64,000 bases of DNA, taken from Herbaspirillum sp. meg3. Lineage in GTDB: Bacteria > Pseudomonadota > Gammaproteobacteria > Burkholderiales > Burkholderiaceae_D. The notes beneath the pieces are model-generated. The model saw only the letters and a list, made by a program, of their open reading frames with translations, did no database searches and was not told the DNA's origin. The position numbers and the translations under genes are program-made. Shown here piece by piece: positions 1 to 8,277 of the stretch. Within the stretch, counting starts at the first letter, position 1. The number at the start of each line of letters is the position of its first letter. The stretch lies in contig NZ_CP022736.1 of assembly GCF_002257565.1 (NCBI RefSeq), positions 4,836,001 through 4,900,000 on the forward strand. Direction: 5' to 3'.

Positions 1-216
1 TGCCGTAGCAAGTTTGCGGTCGCCGCCGATACCGATCAGAAGATCATGAAATCCTACGATGCGGTGATGAACAGCAAATCGGACTATGCCAGCCGCACGT
101 CCTACGTCATCGCGCCGGACAAGAGCATCATCTACGAATACAGCAGCCCGAGTCCCGACAAGCATGTCGAAAACACCTTGCAGGCATTGCAGCAGTGGGC
201 GGCAAAGAAGAAATAG
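1..216 (+). CDS. Redoxin (AhpC/TSA-type) protein, C-terminal fragment
   Basis: Only the last 71 codons lie in the window; the frame is open from base 1 to a TAG at 214-216. The visible part has the C-terminal half of a thioredoxin-fold redoxin: a segment about a dark or resting 'KIMKSYDAV' helix, then 'YASRTSYVIAPDKSIIY', which is the strand pattern that follows the active site in Bcp/AhpC-like peroxiredoxins. The peroxidatic cysteine would lie upstream, outside the window, so activity cannot be judged. A strong hairpin follows at 271-300. The redoxin family assignment is fairly safe; the exact subfamily is not. Confidence 0.7.
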   Translation, partial: CRSKFAVAADTDQKIMKSYDAVMNSKSDYASRTSYVIAPDKSIIYEYSSPSPDKHVENTLQALQQWAAKKK

Positions 217-266
217 GCAGCAGATAGCGCAAAGAAGTTTGGCGTAGTTCATGACGACGCCGATAT

Positions 267-304
267 AAAAACAGGCCGCACGATACACCGTGCGGCCTGT
301 TTTA
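267..304. terminator. Bidirectional rho-independent terminator
   Basis: A perfect 12-bp inverted repeat (271-282 with 289-300, 6-nt loop) is flanked by A residues on the left and a T-rich tract on the right. It sits between the redoxin gene (rightward) and yggT (leftward), which converge here, so it probably terminates both. Confidence 0.85.
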
Positions 305-324
305 TTTTGACTGATCGTAAATGA

Positions 325-867
325 TCAGCCGATGGAGAGAATCAAGGTACTGACCAGACGCACGGCGATCTGCAGCAGTATCAGCGCCGCCAACGGCGAC
401 AGGTCGACATTGCCGATGAGCGGAATGACCTTGCGCAGCGGACGCAGCAGCGGCTCATTGAGCGCCCTTACAAACGGCGCCAACGGAGCGTAGGGATTCA
501 CCCAGCTGAAAATCGCTTCGATGATCAGCGTGGCCATGAACCCGTAAAAAATCCACTGGAAGAAGCGCACCAGCGAAAACAGAATGATGGGCTGAAAATC
601 AAACCCGGAGACGAATCCAACTGCGGCGATGATCGACAACAGCACCACCAGGAAGGCGCCGACAAGACTGGCCCAATCGTAGCCGCCGACACCCGGCAAC
701 ACTTTGCGCAGCGGCTTGACCAGCCAATCCGACAACTGAAATACGAACTGCCCCACCGATGCCGGCGGACGCACTTGCACGACCTGCATCCAGAAACGCA
801 GCAACAGCACTCCAGCCAGCACGCTGGCGATGGCGTCAACGATCAACATGAAAATGCTATGCAACAC
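325..867 (-). CDS. YggT family integral membrane protein
   Basis: A 180-residue inner-membrane protein with two copies of the YGGT module: the related segments at about 43-69 and 133-160 both carry a 'PLRKV.P' core. Hydrophobic segments at about 5-25, 66-88, 95-122 and 155-178 suggest four membrane spans. The start is GTG, chosen because a GGAGAG Shine-Dalgarno sits about five bases upstream. YggT proteins have been linked to osmotic-shock tolerance and, in relatives, to positioning of membrane or division components, but no biochemical activity is established. It is usually found beside proC; here its upstream neighbour is a histone-like gene. Confidence 0.9.
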   Translation of the reverse strand: MLHSIFMLIVDAIASVLAGVLLLRFWMQVVQVRPPASVGQFVFQLSDWLVKPLRKVLPGVGGYDWASLVGAFLVVLLSIIAAVGFVSGFDFQPIILFSLVRFFQWIFYGFMATLIIEAIFSWVNPYAPLAPFVRALNEPLLRPLRKVIPLIGNVDLSPLAALILLQIAVRLVSTLILSIG

Positions 868-1178
868 GGTTACTCTCCATAAGAAGCTGTTTGCCCATCG
901 GCTCCCGCGGCGCGGAAACCAAGCACGTGCATCCGGTTCGATGCGCAGTGCACATACTAAACCATGCAGCGCTATTCCCTATATGGGGACGCCGAATAAT
1001 TAACAAAGCCCGGTTGAAACCAGGCAAACCATCGCGTGAAATCGCAGATGGCGGATTACAGCGACGGCTGCTGCCGATGTACAGCCATCAGAGCACAGCA
1101 CCGCACTCCCGGACTATTCGCCAGCGTCAGCGTCGCACTGACCTTGGCGCCGACATCAATCCCAGATCTGCACCGGCG
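868..1178. other. Intergenic region upstream of yggT
   Basis: No convincing gene. Open frames on the plus strand have no ribosome-binding site and run into the antisense strand of the histone-like gene. The stretch must hold the yggT promoter (leftward), but no clear -35/-10 pair was seen. Confidence 0.5.
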
Positions 1179-1215
1179 AAAAAAAAACCGCTGCATGAAC
1201 GAGTCACACAGCGGT
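1179..1215 (-). terminator. Rho-independent terminator of the histone H1-like gene
   Basis: On the minus strand a 7-bp stem (1209-1215 with 1187-1193) is followed directly by nine T residues (A-run at 1179-1187). It lies about 40 bp past the stop codon of the leftward histone-like gene. Confidence 0.8.
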
Positions 1216-1254
1216 ATTTTGCACCTGATTACTCAGGCACCAGGCCAGATCCGA

Positions 1255-1974
1255 TTATGGACGTGTTGTGCCTGTTGGGAACGGCCAAGCTGCTGCCGGG
1301 TTCAGCACAGTCTTCACAGCTGGAGCTGCTGCAGCTGGCTTCGCTGCTGGCTTCTTAGCTGCTGGCTTTGCTGCTGCCTTCTTGGCGACAGGCTTCTTAG
1401 CTGCTGCTGGCTTAGCGGCCGGCTTTGCTGCAGCCTTGACTGCTGGCTTAGCGGCGACTGCCTTCTTCGCCACTGGCTTCTTCGCTGCAACTGCCTTCTT
1501 GGCTGCTGGCTTTGCTGCTGCCTTGGCGACTGGCTTCTTCGCTGCTACCGGCTTCTTCGCTGCGACTGCTTTCTTCGCTACTGGCTTCTTGGCTGCAACT
1601 GCCTTCTTCGCTACTGGCTTCTTCGCTGCGACTGCTTTCTTAGCGACTGGCTTTTTAGCTGCAACTGCCTTCTTCGCTGCTACTGGCTTCTTCGCTGCGA
1701 CTGCTTTCTTAGCGACTGGCTTCTTCGCTGCTACCGGCTTCTTAGCTGCAACTGCCTTCTTCGCTGCTACTGGCTTCTTAGCTGCAACTGCTTTTTTAGG
1801 AGCTGCTGCTTTCTTTGCCACTGGCTTTGCTGCTGCCTTAGCTACTGGCTTCTTAGCGGCGACGGCCTTCTTCGGAGCTGCTGCCTTCTTGGCTGCAACT
1901 GGCTTCTTAGCGGCGACCGCTGGTTTCTTTGCAGCCGGCTTCTTGGCTGCTGGTTTCTTTGCTGCTGTTGCCAT
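1255..1974 (-). CDS. Histone H1-like lysine/alanine/proline-rich DNA-binding protein
   Basis: The 239-residue product consists almost entirely of KKPVAAKKAVA-type repeats, resembling the C-terminal tail of eukaryotic H1 and bacterial relatives such as Bordetella BpH1 and AlgP. Such proteins bind and compact DNA without sequence specificity. The C-terminus (ending LNPAAAWPFPTGTTRP) is not repetitive and matches the conserved tail I know from Burkholderiales homologues, so the reading frame is intact. An AAGGAG site lies seven to eight bases before the ATG. The gene is monocistronic, with its own terminator. The coding DNA at about 1330-1970 is a degenerate tandem repeat, so length variation between strains is likely, and long antisense frames are by-products of that repeat. 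Confidence 0.88.
   Translation of the reverse strand: MATAAKKPAAKKPAAKKPAVAAKKPVAAKKAAAPKKAVAAKKPVAKAAAKPVAKKAAAPKKAVAAKKPVAAKKAVAAKKPVAAKKPVAKKAVAAKKPVAAKKAVAAKKPVAKKAVAAKKPVAKKAVAAKKPVAKKAVAAKKPVAAKKPVAKAAAKPAAKKAVAAKKPVAKKAVAAKPAVKAAAKPAAKPAAAKKPVAKKAAAKPAAKKPAAKPAAAAPAVKTVLNPAAAWPFPTGTTRP
1330..1970 (-). repeat. Degenerate tandem repeat inside the histone-like gene
   Basis: About 640 bp of imperfect direct repeats, roughly 12-27 bp per unit, encoding AAKKPVA / AAKKAVA blocks. It is coding DNA, not a CRISPR or intergenic repeat. The copies differ mostly at third codon positions, which points to old expansions kept by selection on the protein. Confidence 0.85.
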
Positions 1975-2222
1975 TTTGTTTCTCCTTCTTCACGTGATGG
2001 AAAAAATCAAGCTTGATTTAAGAAACCCGTCTGTACCATCGCGATGATGCAGGCGGATTATTCATCGGCACAAGCAAGTTTCTGCTTGCGCTAATGAATT
2101 CGGCACCAGCTGAACTGCTGCATCCCCTCACCTATGCAGCACTTCAGCTATCTTGGTCTGGCCTCTACCCCGCTTGTGCAGGGGTTCAGAGCTTCGGTCC
2201 GCGCCTTCGCGAACGCCACAAC
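1975..2222. other. Intergenic region upstream of the histone-like gene
   Basis: No gene is supported. It separates the nrdAB terminator from the histone-like gene and should contain that gene's leftward promoter, but I see no clear sigma70 pair. The short plus-strand frames lack start signals. Confidence 0.5.
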
Positions 2223-2255
2223 CAAAAAAAACGCCAGCGGATTACACGCTAGCGT
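2223..2255 (-). terminator. Rho-independent terminator of the nrdAB operon
   Basis: On the minus strand a 9-bp stem (2247-2255 with 2231-2239, one T-G wobble, 7-nt loop) is followed by eight T residues (A-run 2224-2231). It lies about 225 bp after the nrdB stop. Another short perfect hairpin at 2272-2291 lies between the two and lacks a T-tract. Confidence 0.75.
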
Positions 2256-2479
2256 CAGGAATACTAATCCCGAAAAACCTTCAGGTTTTTCAAAGGAAAA
2301 GCCGCCTGACCCGATTTAATCGAGTTAAGCGGCGATAACAGAGAAGATCGTTTCGGTCTTTTACTGTTCATTAAATTTGGTGAAAGCCTTCCGTATTTTG
2401 ACAGTCGGATATCTTGCAAGCTACCCGACTGTTGAGTGCCTCACAAATCTCGCTGAAGAGCATTGACGAGATGGGCACA

Positions 2480-3685
2480 TCATTCCCAGTTAAGCGCGCC
2501 TCCGGTTTGGTATTCGATGACTCGGGTTTCAAAGAAGTTGCGCTCCTTCTTCAAATCGATCATCTCGCTCATCCACGGAAACGGATTTTCTTCTTGCGCG
2601 AACAGTGGATCGAGTCCGATTTGCTGTGCGCGACGATTAGCGATGAATCGTAAGTAACCTTTGAACATCGGCGCATTCAAACCTAGCACGCCTCGCGGCA
2701 TTGTATCCTCTGCGTAGCGATATTCCAACTCTACGGCGCTTAAAAACAACGATTTAATTTCGTTTCTGAATTCCGGCGTCCACAAATGTGGGTTCTCCAT
2801 CTTCACCGTGTTGATCAGATCGATACCGAAATTGCAGTGCATCGATTCATCGCGCAGGATGTATTGATACTGTTCAGCGGCGCCCATCATCTTGTTCTGA
2901 CGGCCCAGCGCAAGGATCTGCGTGAAGCCGACGTAGAAGAACAGACCTTCCATGATGCAGGCAAAAACGATCAGCGACTTCAGCAGCTTCTGGTCATTCT
3001 CTGTCGTGCCGGTCTTGAACTCAGGATCAGTCAGTGTGTTGATGAACGGGATCAGGAACTCGTCCTTGTCGCGAATCGACTTCACTTCGTGATACGCGTT
3101 GAAGATCTCTGCTTCGTCCAGACCCAGCGACTCAACGATGTATTGGTACGCGTGCGTGTGGATCGCTTCTTCAAACGCCTGGCGCAACAGGTACTGACGG
3201 CATTCCGGCGCAGTGATGTGGCGGTAGGTGCCCAGCACGATGTTGTTGGCGGCGAGCGAGTCGGCGGTGACGAAGAAGCCGAGGTTGCGCTTGACCAGAC
3301 GGCGTTCGTCTTCGGTCAGGCCGTTCGGATTCTTCCACAGCTCAATATCGCGCTGCATGTTGATTTCCTGCGGCATCCAATGGTTGGCGCAGCCGGCCAG
3401 GTATTTATCCCAAGCCCATTTGTACTTGAACGGCACCAGTTGATTGACGTCGGTGTGGCCGTTGATGATGCGCTTGTCGGCGGCATTGACGCGGCTGGTC
3501 ACGTCTACCGGCGCTTCGTCTTTGGTAACCAGAGCAGGATTCAGCGCGACGTCTGAAAATTGCGGACGTGCATTCGGACGTCCATCGTTCATAGCGGCCG
3601 ATTGCAATTGAGGCTGAGGCGTTTGCGAGGCGTGCGGCGCGGACGGTGCCGGCGAGGCCTTCACTTCATCATCCCAAGAGAGCAT
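2480..3685 (-). CDS. nrdB: Class Ia ribonucleotide reductase, beta subunit
   Basis: NrdB (401 residues) houses the diiron-tyrosyl radical used by NrdA to reduce ribonucleotides to deoxyribonucleotides. The metal/radical motif is visible at 171-180: Glu173 and His176 match the E. coli Glu115/His118 ligands and Tyr180 matches the radical Tyr122; Asp142 is a likely further ligand. A proline/glutamine-rich N-terminal extension of about 60 residues precedes the conserved ferritin-like fold and is common in beta-proteobacterial NrdB. The gene follows nrdA by 147 bp, with a GC-rich hairpin (3784-3804) in the gap, and is followed by a terminator at 2223-2255. Confidence 0.97.
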   Translation of the reverse strand: MLSWDDEVKASPAPSAPHASQTPQPQLQSAAMNDGRPNARPQFSDVALNPALVTKDEAPVDVTSRVNAADKRIINGHTDVNQLVPFKYKWAWDKYLAGCANHWMPQEINMQRDIELWKNPNGLTEDERRLVKRNLGFFVTADSLAANNIVLGTYRHITAPECRQYLLRQAFEEAIHTHAYQYIVESLGLDEAEIFNAYHEVKSIRDKDEFLIPFINTLTDPEFKTGTTENDQKLLKSLIVFACIMEGLFFYVGFTQILALGRQNKMMGAAEQYQYILRDESMHCNFGIDLINTVKMENPHLWTPEFRNEIKSLFLSAVELEYRYAEDTMPRGVLGLNAPMFKGYLRFIANRRAQQIGLDPLFAQEENPFPWMSEMIDLKKERNFFETRVIEYQTGGALNWE

Positions 3686-3783
3686 GTTTGATCCTTTACT
3701 TAATTTACTTTGACGTCCCGACGCGGCCGGGATGTGACATATGACATTGATGCAGGCTGCTCGTTCATCCTCCGGAGAAGACT

Positions 3784-3804
3784 GCCGCCGGACTTGCCGG
3801 CGGC
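3784..3804 (-). other. Hairpin in the nrdA-nrdB gap
   Basis: A perfect 8-bp GC-only stem (3784-3791 with 3797-3804, 5-nt loop) lies 29 bp past the nrdA stop, between the two operon genes. There is no T-tract after it on the minus strand, so it is more likely an RNA-stability or subunit-ratio element than a true terminator. Confidence 0.5.
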
Positions 3805-3832
3805 TGCTACCTGTTTTTACTGCCTGCCGGGA

Positions 3833-6808
3833 TTATTGGCAGGCTTCGCACTCTTCAAAACCATCATCGCCTGGACGCAGATAGCATGCTTCGCCATCGG
3901 CTTCGGCTTCAACTGCTGCTGCCGCCACGGTTGCCGTGCTGGCTGCAGACGCCGTCATCGATGCTGGAGCAGAAGCTGCCGCTGCACTGTGGCCTACACC
4001 GCCATCCACTGCCACAGCGTTCAGCGCGCCGGTCTTGGACGTCGACTTCTCGGTGTGGGTCGCGCCGATGGTGCGGAGATAGTAGGTGGTCTTCAGACCG
4101 CGCAACCATGCCAGCTTGTAAGTCTCATCCAGACGCTTGCCCGATGCGCCGGCCATGTAGATGTTCAGCGATTGAGCCTGATCGATCCATTTTTGACGGC
4201 GGGATGCAGCTTCCACCAGCCAGGATGGTTCAACTTCGAAGGCGGTGGCGTAGATATCGCGCAGGTCTTGCGGGATGCGGTCGATCTTGGCCAGGCTGCC
4301 GTCAAAGTACTTCAGGTCGGAAATCATGACTTCGTCCCACAGGCCACGAGCCTTCAGGTCACGGACCAGGTACTCGTTGATTTCGGTAAATTCGCCCGAC
4401 AGGTTCGACTTCACATACAGGTTCTGGTAAGTCGGTTCGATGCAAGCCGACACGCCGATGATGTTCGAAATTGTTGCTGTTGGTGCAATCGCCACGCAGT
4501 TCGAGTTGCGCATGCCGAACTCGGAAATGCGCGAACGCAGTGCCGACCAGTCCAACGTTTCCGACATGTCCGCTTCCAGATAGCCGCCGCGTTCTTGCGC
4601 CAGCAGCTTCAGGGAATCTTGCGGCAGGATGCCGCGATCCCACAGCGAACCACGGTAGGAGCTGTAACGGCCGCGCTCTTCCGCCAGTTCGGTCGATGCC
4701 CAGTAAGCGTAGTAGCAGACCGCTTCCATCGAACGATCGGCGAATTCCACTGCGTCCATCGAAGCGTAAGGTACGCGCTTCATGTGCAGGCAGTCCTGGA
4801 AGCCCATGATGCCCAGGCCGACCGGACGGTGGCGCAGGTTGGAATCACGCGCTTTCTTGACGGCGTAGTAGTTGATGTCGATCACGTTGTCGAGCATGCG
4901 CATTGCAGTGCGGATAGTCTTTTGCAGCTTGACGTGGTCGATCTCGCCATTCACTAGGTGAGCAGGCATGTTGACCGAACCCAGGTTGCAGACAGCGATT
5001 TCGGACTCGTTGGTGTTCAGAGTGATTTCTGTACACAGGTTCGAGCTGTGAACCACACCGACGTGTTGCTGCGGCGAACGGATGTTGCATGGGTCCTTGA
5101 AGGTGATCCATGGGTGACCGGTTTCGAACAGCATCGACAGCATCTTGCGCCACAGATCCAGCGCTTGCACCTTCTTGAACAGTTTCAGCTCGCCGCGGGC
5201 AGCCTTGGCTTCGTAGCCGGTGTAGGCTTCTTCGAAAGCCTTGCCGAACTTGTCGTGCAGGTCTGGCGCATCGGATGGCGAAAACAATGTCCACTCGCCC
5301 TTTTCCATGACGCGCTTCATGAACAGGTCTGGAATCCAGTTGGCGGTGTTCATGTCATGCGTACGGCGGCGGTCGTCGCCGGTGTTTTTACGCAGTTCGA
5401 GGAATTCCTCGATGTCCATGTGCCAGGTTTCCAGGTAGGCGCAGACTGCGCCCTTGCGCTTGCCGCCCTGATTAACAGCCACGGCGGTGTCGTTGACCAC
5501 TTTCAGGAAAGGCACAACGCCTTGCGACTTGCCGTTGGTGCCCTTGATATGCGCGCCCAGCGAACGGACCGGCGTCCAGTCGTTGCCCAGACCGCCGGCG
5601 TATTTGGCCAGCAGAGCGTTTTCCTTGATGGCTTCGTAGATGCCGTCCAGATCATCGGCAACCGTCGTCAGGTAGCACGACGACAATTGCGAACGCAGGG
5701 TACCCGAGTTGAACAGGGTCGGTGTCGAGCTCATGAAGTCGAACGACGACAGCAGGTTGTAGAACTCGATGGTGCGTGCTTCACGGTCGATTTCGTTGAG
5801 CGACAGGCCCATCGCGACACGCATGTAGAATGCTTGCGGCATTTCAATGCGGGTGCCTTGAATATGCAGGAAGTAGCGGTCGTACAAAGTTTGCAGGCCG
5901 AGGTAACCGAATTGCAGGTCGCGCTCAGGCTTGATGGCGTTGGCCAGCTTGACCAGATCGAACTGGGCCAGCTTGGAGTCGAGCAGCTCGGCGGCGATGC
6001 CCTTCTTGATGTACTTGGCGAAGTAGTCCAGGTATTCGGCAGGCGCGTCAGCTTGCGCGACTTCCTTGCCGAAGACTTCTTTACGGATGGTGTGCATCAG
6101 CAGGCGCGCTGTGACCTGGCTGTAGGCCGGATCTTTTTCCATCAGGGCGCGGGCTGCCAGAATGGCCGACTTGTGCAATTCTTCAACCGGTACGCCGTCG
6201 TACAGGTTCTTGACGGTTTCGGCCAGGATGGCGTCAGCGTCGACGTGTTTTTCCAGACCAACGCAGGCTGCGGTGATCAGGGTACGCACTTCATCCAGAT
6301 CCAACGGGCGGCTTTGGCCGTCTTCCACCACGTGCAGTTGCGGTGCAGCGAAATCGGTCTTGGTGTTGGCGCCTTGCTGTGCGCGTTCTTCCATGCGCTT
6401 GGCGCGATACAGAACGTAAGCACGGGCAACATCGTGTTCGCCGGAACGCATCAGGGCCAGTTCAACCTGGTCCTGGATATCTTCAATATGGAAAGTGCCG
6501 CCGGTCGGCTGGCGACGTACCAGGGCCGAAACGACATTGGTGGTCAATTGCTCGACCATTTCACGTACGCGCGCCGAAGCCGCGCCCTGGCCACCGTTGA
6601 CGGCGAGGAATGCCTTGGTCACGGCAATCGAAATCTTCGATGGTTCAAAACCGACCACCGCACCATTGCGGCGGATGATTCTGTATTCACCCAAACCGGA
6701 AGCAGGACGAACCGATTGCGAAGGCGTTGCTTCGTCTTGGTTGCCCGCCGTGGGAATGACGCCAAAATCTGCCGGGGATTTAGCGGAAATTTCTTGTGTA
6801 GAGCGCAC
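3833..6808 (-). CDS. nrdA: Class Ia ribonucleotide reductase, alpha subunit with two ATP-cones
   Basis: The catalytic NrdA subunit (991 residues) reduces all four ribonucleoside diphosphates. The radical-chemistry residues are present as Asn590-Leu-Cys592-Thr-Glu594, and the redox pair is Cys378 (in SSCYLTT) with Cys607 (in AVCNLGS). The C-terminal shuttle cysteines form the final CEACQ. Length exceeds E. coli NrdA (761) because two N-terminal ATP-cone modules are present, at about 42-135 and 157-250, as in the Pseudomonas-type enzyme; these sense dATP/ATP for allosteric control. The start is GTG with an AAGGAGG four bases upstream. A leader of up to 400 nt contains a stem-loop and tandem NrdR-type boxes. 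Confidence 0.97.
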   Translation of the reverse strand: MRSTQEISAKSPADFGVIPTAGNQDEATPSQSVRPASGLGEYRIIRRNGAVVGFEPSKISIAVTKAFLAVNGGQGAASARVREMVEQLTTNVVSALVRRQPTGGTFHIEDIQDQVELALMRSGEHDVARAYVLYRAKRMEERAQQGANTKTDFAAPQLHVVEDGQSRPLDLDEVRTLITAACVGLEKHVDADAILAETVKNLYDGVPVEELHKSAILAARALMEKDPAYSQVTARLLMHTIRKEVFGKEVAQADAPAEYLDYFAKYIKKGIAAELLDSKLAQFDLVKLANAIKPERDLQFGYLGLQTLYDRYFLHIQGTRIEMPQAFYMRVAMGLSLNEIDREARTIEFYNLLSSFDFMSSTPTLFNSGTLRSQLSSCYLTTVADDLDGIYEAIKENALLAKYAGGLGNDWTPVRSLGAHIKGTNGKSQGVVPFLKVVNDTAVAVNQGGKRKGAVCAYLETWHMDIEEFLELRKNTGDDRRRTHDMNTANWIPDLFMKRVMEKGEWTLFSPSDAPDLHDKFGKAFEEAYTGYEAKAARGELKLFKKVQALDLWRKMLSMLFETGHPWITFKDPCNIRSPQQHVGVVHSSNLCTEITLNTNESEIAVCNLGSVNMPAHLVNGEIDHVKLQKTIRTAMRMLDNVIDINYYAVKKARDSNLRHRPVGLGIMGFQDCLHMKRVPYASMDAVEFADRSMEAVCYYAYWASTELAEERGRYSSYRGSLWDRGILPQDSLKLLAQERGGYLEADMSETLDWSALRSRISEFGMRNSNCVAIAPTATISNIIGVSACIEPTYQNLYVKSNLSGEFTEINEYLVRDLKARGLWDEVMISDLKYFDGSLAKIDRIPQDLRDIYATAFEVEPSWLVEAASRRQKWIDQAQSLNIYMAGASGKRLDETYKLAWLRGLKTTYYLRTIGATHTEKSTSKTGALNAVAVDGGVGHSAAAASAPASMTASAASTATVAAAAVEAEADGEACYLRPGDDGFEECEACQ

Positions 6809-6863
6809 TGAGCCTCCTTAAAACTATGATTGACGGACAGCTGAGCTGCCCGTGTTGCCAATA

Positions 6864-6905
6864 GAACCCTTCATATATATAAGGTGCAAAAATATGAAGA
6901 GGTTC
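6864..6905 (-). other. Stem-loop in the nrdA 5' leader
   Basis: A 13-bp stem (6864-6876 with 6892-6905, one bulged base) closes a 15-nt A/T-rich loop. It ends 56 nt before the nrdA GTG on the leftward transcript. It has no T-tract, and its position suggests a structured leader affecting translation or mRNA stability. Confidence 0.55.
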
Positions 6906-7223
6906 ACGAATACCAGAAACAGGACGACGCCAATACTGCCGCGAGCGCGACTGCATGTAAGTACGACCTGTTCCGAACTGATTAAATAAAACCTGAAATT
7001 GAAGCTTGAAATTAATGCCTGAAGGGAGTGCTACCGAGACATCGTTTGAATTGTTGCTTGCCTCCAGACTCGCCACCCTACGAATCCCAACCTGAAGCCC
7101 ACTCCTGCGGAACCTGCTCCAGCTCTTGTTGAGAGCCTTGATCCAGGGTCATCACAGAGTGACCAGGGGACCGCGAACAGCTTCTTCCAACTCAAAGAAC
7201 GATCAAAGAATTACTTACTAAAA

Positions 7224-7269
7224 ACACTACATCTAGTTCCAAAGGAATAATTGAGACTAATTCTAGTGT
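7224..7269 (-). promoter_or_regulatory. Two tandem NrdR-type boxes
   Basis: Two 16-bp sites fit the ACACTA-n4-TAGTGT-like NrdR pattern: 7224-7239 (left half perfect, right half TAGTTC) and 7254-7269 (left half AGACTA, right half TAGTGT perfect). Their start-to-start spacing is 30 bp, close to three helical turns, as is usual for paired NrdR boxes. NrdR represses ribonucleotide reductase genes in response to nucleotide levels. The target is presumably nrdAB, which starts about 415 bp downstream. A weak -35/-10 pair (TTGGAA ... TAGTAA) overlaps the first box on the minus strand. Confidence 0.7.
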
Positions 7270-7316
7270 CTGGAATCGAGAGATGCAACCGCTATTTCTG
7301 GATATTTTTATATGTT

Positions 7317-8006
7317 TTACGCTTGACTTTCACCGACCCCAGAAGGGAAGCGCAATTGCGCTGCTTCAACATGGCAATAGAAATCCTTCTGAAATCTCGG
7401 CCAATCGAAAAACGGACCGGGATCGGTCTTTCTTCCCGGCGCGATGTGCTCGTGACCGGCGACATCGGTCAGCGGGTAGCGCTGCCGTAACGCAGCGGCA
7501 AGCGTCGCCAGCACCTGATACTGAAGATCGGTGAAGGGTTCGAAGTCGGTACCTTCCAATTCTATGCCGATGGAAAAATCGTTGCAGCGCTCGCGCCCCT
7601 TGAAGGAAGACACGCCGGCGTGCCACGCGCGGTCATTGGCCGAGACGAATTGGAGCAATTGGCCGTCGCGCTGAATGACGAAGTGCGCCGACACCCGCAG
7701 AGGGCGCAACTGGTCGAAATACGGATGCGCATCACAATCGAGCTGATTGCAGAACAGGTCACCGATGAACGGACCGCCGAACTGCCCCGGCGGCAAGCTG
7801 ATGTTATGGATCACCAATAAATCGGTGACCATGCCTTCCGCACGGGCGTCGAAGTTCGGTGACGGCTGCCTGCAGGCGTAGTCACACCAGCCGTCGGCGG
7901 CGATCGTCAATTTTGCAGGAATCGGGGGGGCTGCGGGGGAGGCTGCCATGGCCAGCTCCGGGCTGACCATCGATATTGCCTTCTGGTCGCTGGAGTCTGC
8001 CGTCAT
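7317..8006 (-). CDS. ampD: 1,6-anhydro-N-acetylmuramyl-L-alanine amidase
   Basis: AmpD (229 residues) is a cytoplasmic zinc amidase that removes the peptide from anhydro-muropeptides during cell-wall recycling and so also keeps beta-lactamase induction low. The amidase_2 domain starts near residue 60 with the zinc-binding His67 in LLVIHNISLP, and the C-terminal HEHIAPGRKTDPGP motif supplies the remaining His and Asp ligands. The first 30 residues are Ala/Pro/Ser-rich and poorly conserved, so the true start could be an internal Met (for example residue 13 or 20). It ends just upstream of the nrdA regulatory region and begins 2 bp after the small PP0621-type gene. Confidence 0.95.
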   Translation of the reverse strand: MTADSSDQKAISMVSPELAMAASPAAPPIPAKLTIAADGWCDYACRQPSPNFDARAEGMVTDLLVIHNISLPPGQFGGPFIGDLFCNQLDCDAHPYFDQLRPLRVSAHFVIQRDGQLLQFVSANDRAWHAGVSSFKGRERCNDFSIGIELEGTDFEPFTDLQYQVLATLAAALRQRYPLTDVAGHEHIAPGRKTDPGPFFDWPRFQKDFYCHVEAAQLRFPSGVGESQA

Positions 8007-8007
8007 A

Positions 8008-8277
8008 TCAGGAAGAAGCCAGCCTCAGGTGCTCTTCGCTGCAGTAAACAATACCCGCCGCGTTGGACACCGATTCGGATGCCGGGAAATGGATGCCGCA
8101 GTGGGCGCATTGCACCATGGTCTCGGCGTCTTCCTTGCGCTGTTTGCGCGCAAAAGGATTGCGGCTGGCGCCGGCAGAACCTTGCGGCGAACCGGCGTTT
8201 GCCGCGATGGATTTTTTGGCGCGCTGCAGCCAGACCACGACCGCCAATGCGATCACCAGCCAAATGAGATATTTCAT
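8008..8277 (-). CDS. PP0621 family small membrane protein
   Basis: An 89-residue protein with one N-terminal membrane segment (about 3-17), a polar linker, and a C-terminal CxxC-type zinc-finger-like part (QCAHCGIHFPASESV followed by VYCSEEH). This matches the PP0621 family of unknown function. The start chosen overlaps the stop of the upstream YpjD-like gene in an ATGA junction, indicating translational coupling; longer readings of the frame would extend into that gene without a ribosome-binding site. The gene lies between the cytochrome-assembly gene and ampD on the same strand. Confidence 0.82.
   Translation of the reverse strand: MKYLIWLVIALAVVVWLQRAKKSIAANAGSPQGSAGASRNPFARKQRKEDAETMVQCAHCGIHFPASESVSNAAGIVYCSEEHLRLASS

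Larger units (their letters stand above)
6809..7316. other. 508-bp nrdA upstream region
   Basis: Contains, in the leftward direction: the NrdR-type boxes (7224-7269), about 320 bp of leader, the stem-loop at 6864-6905 and the nrdA Shine-Dalgarno. A GTG-started frame at 7076-6780 (98 codons) overlaps the nrdA start in another frame; it has no good ribosome-binding site, and no family is recognisable. Confidence 0.5.

Noticed and set aside
1330..1970. CRISPR-like array
   Set aside because: Direct repeats are short, coding and spacer-free; no cas genes are in the window.
1036..2047. Long plus-strand frames of 259 and 326 codons rich in Leu/Cys/Ala/Phe
   Set aside because: They are the antisense of the Lys/Ala repeat gene. 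Periodic GC-rich repeats keep several frames open, and no start signal or family supports them.
3833..6808. 617- and 415-codon plus-strand frames opposite nrdA
   Set aside because: Antisense by-products of a high-GC coding sequence; nrdA itself has all catalytic motifs.
3833..6808. Intein or fusion as the cause of the 991-residue NrdA
   Set aside because: The extra length is explained by two N-terminal ATP-cones; no splice-site motifs or homing endonuclease blocks are seen.
6780..7076. 98-codon leader ORF as a real gene
   Set aside because: GTG start without a good ribosome-binding site, overlap with nrdA, and no family; kept only as a leader observation.
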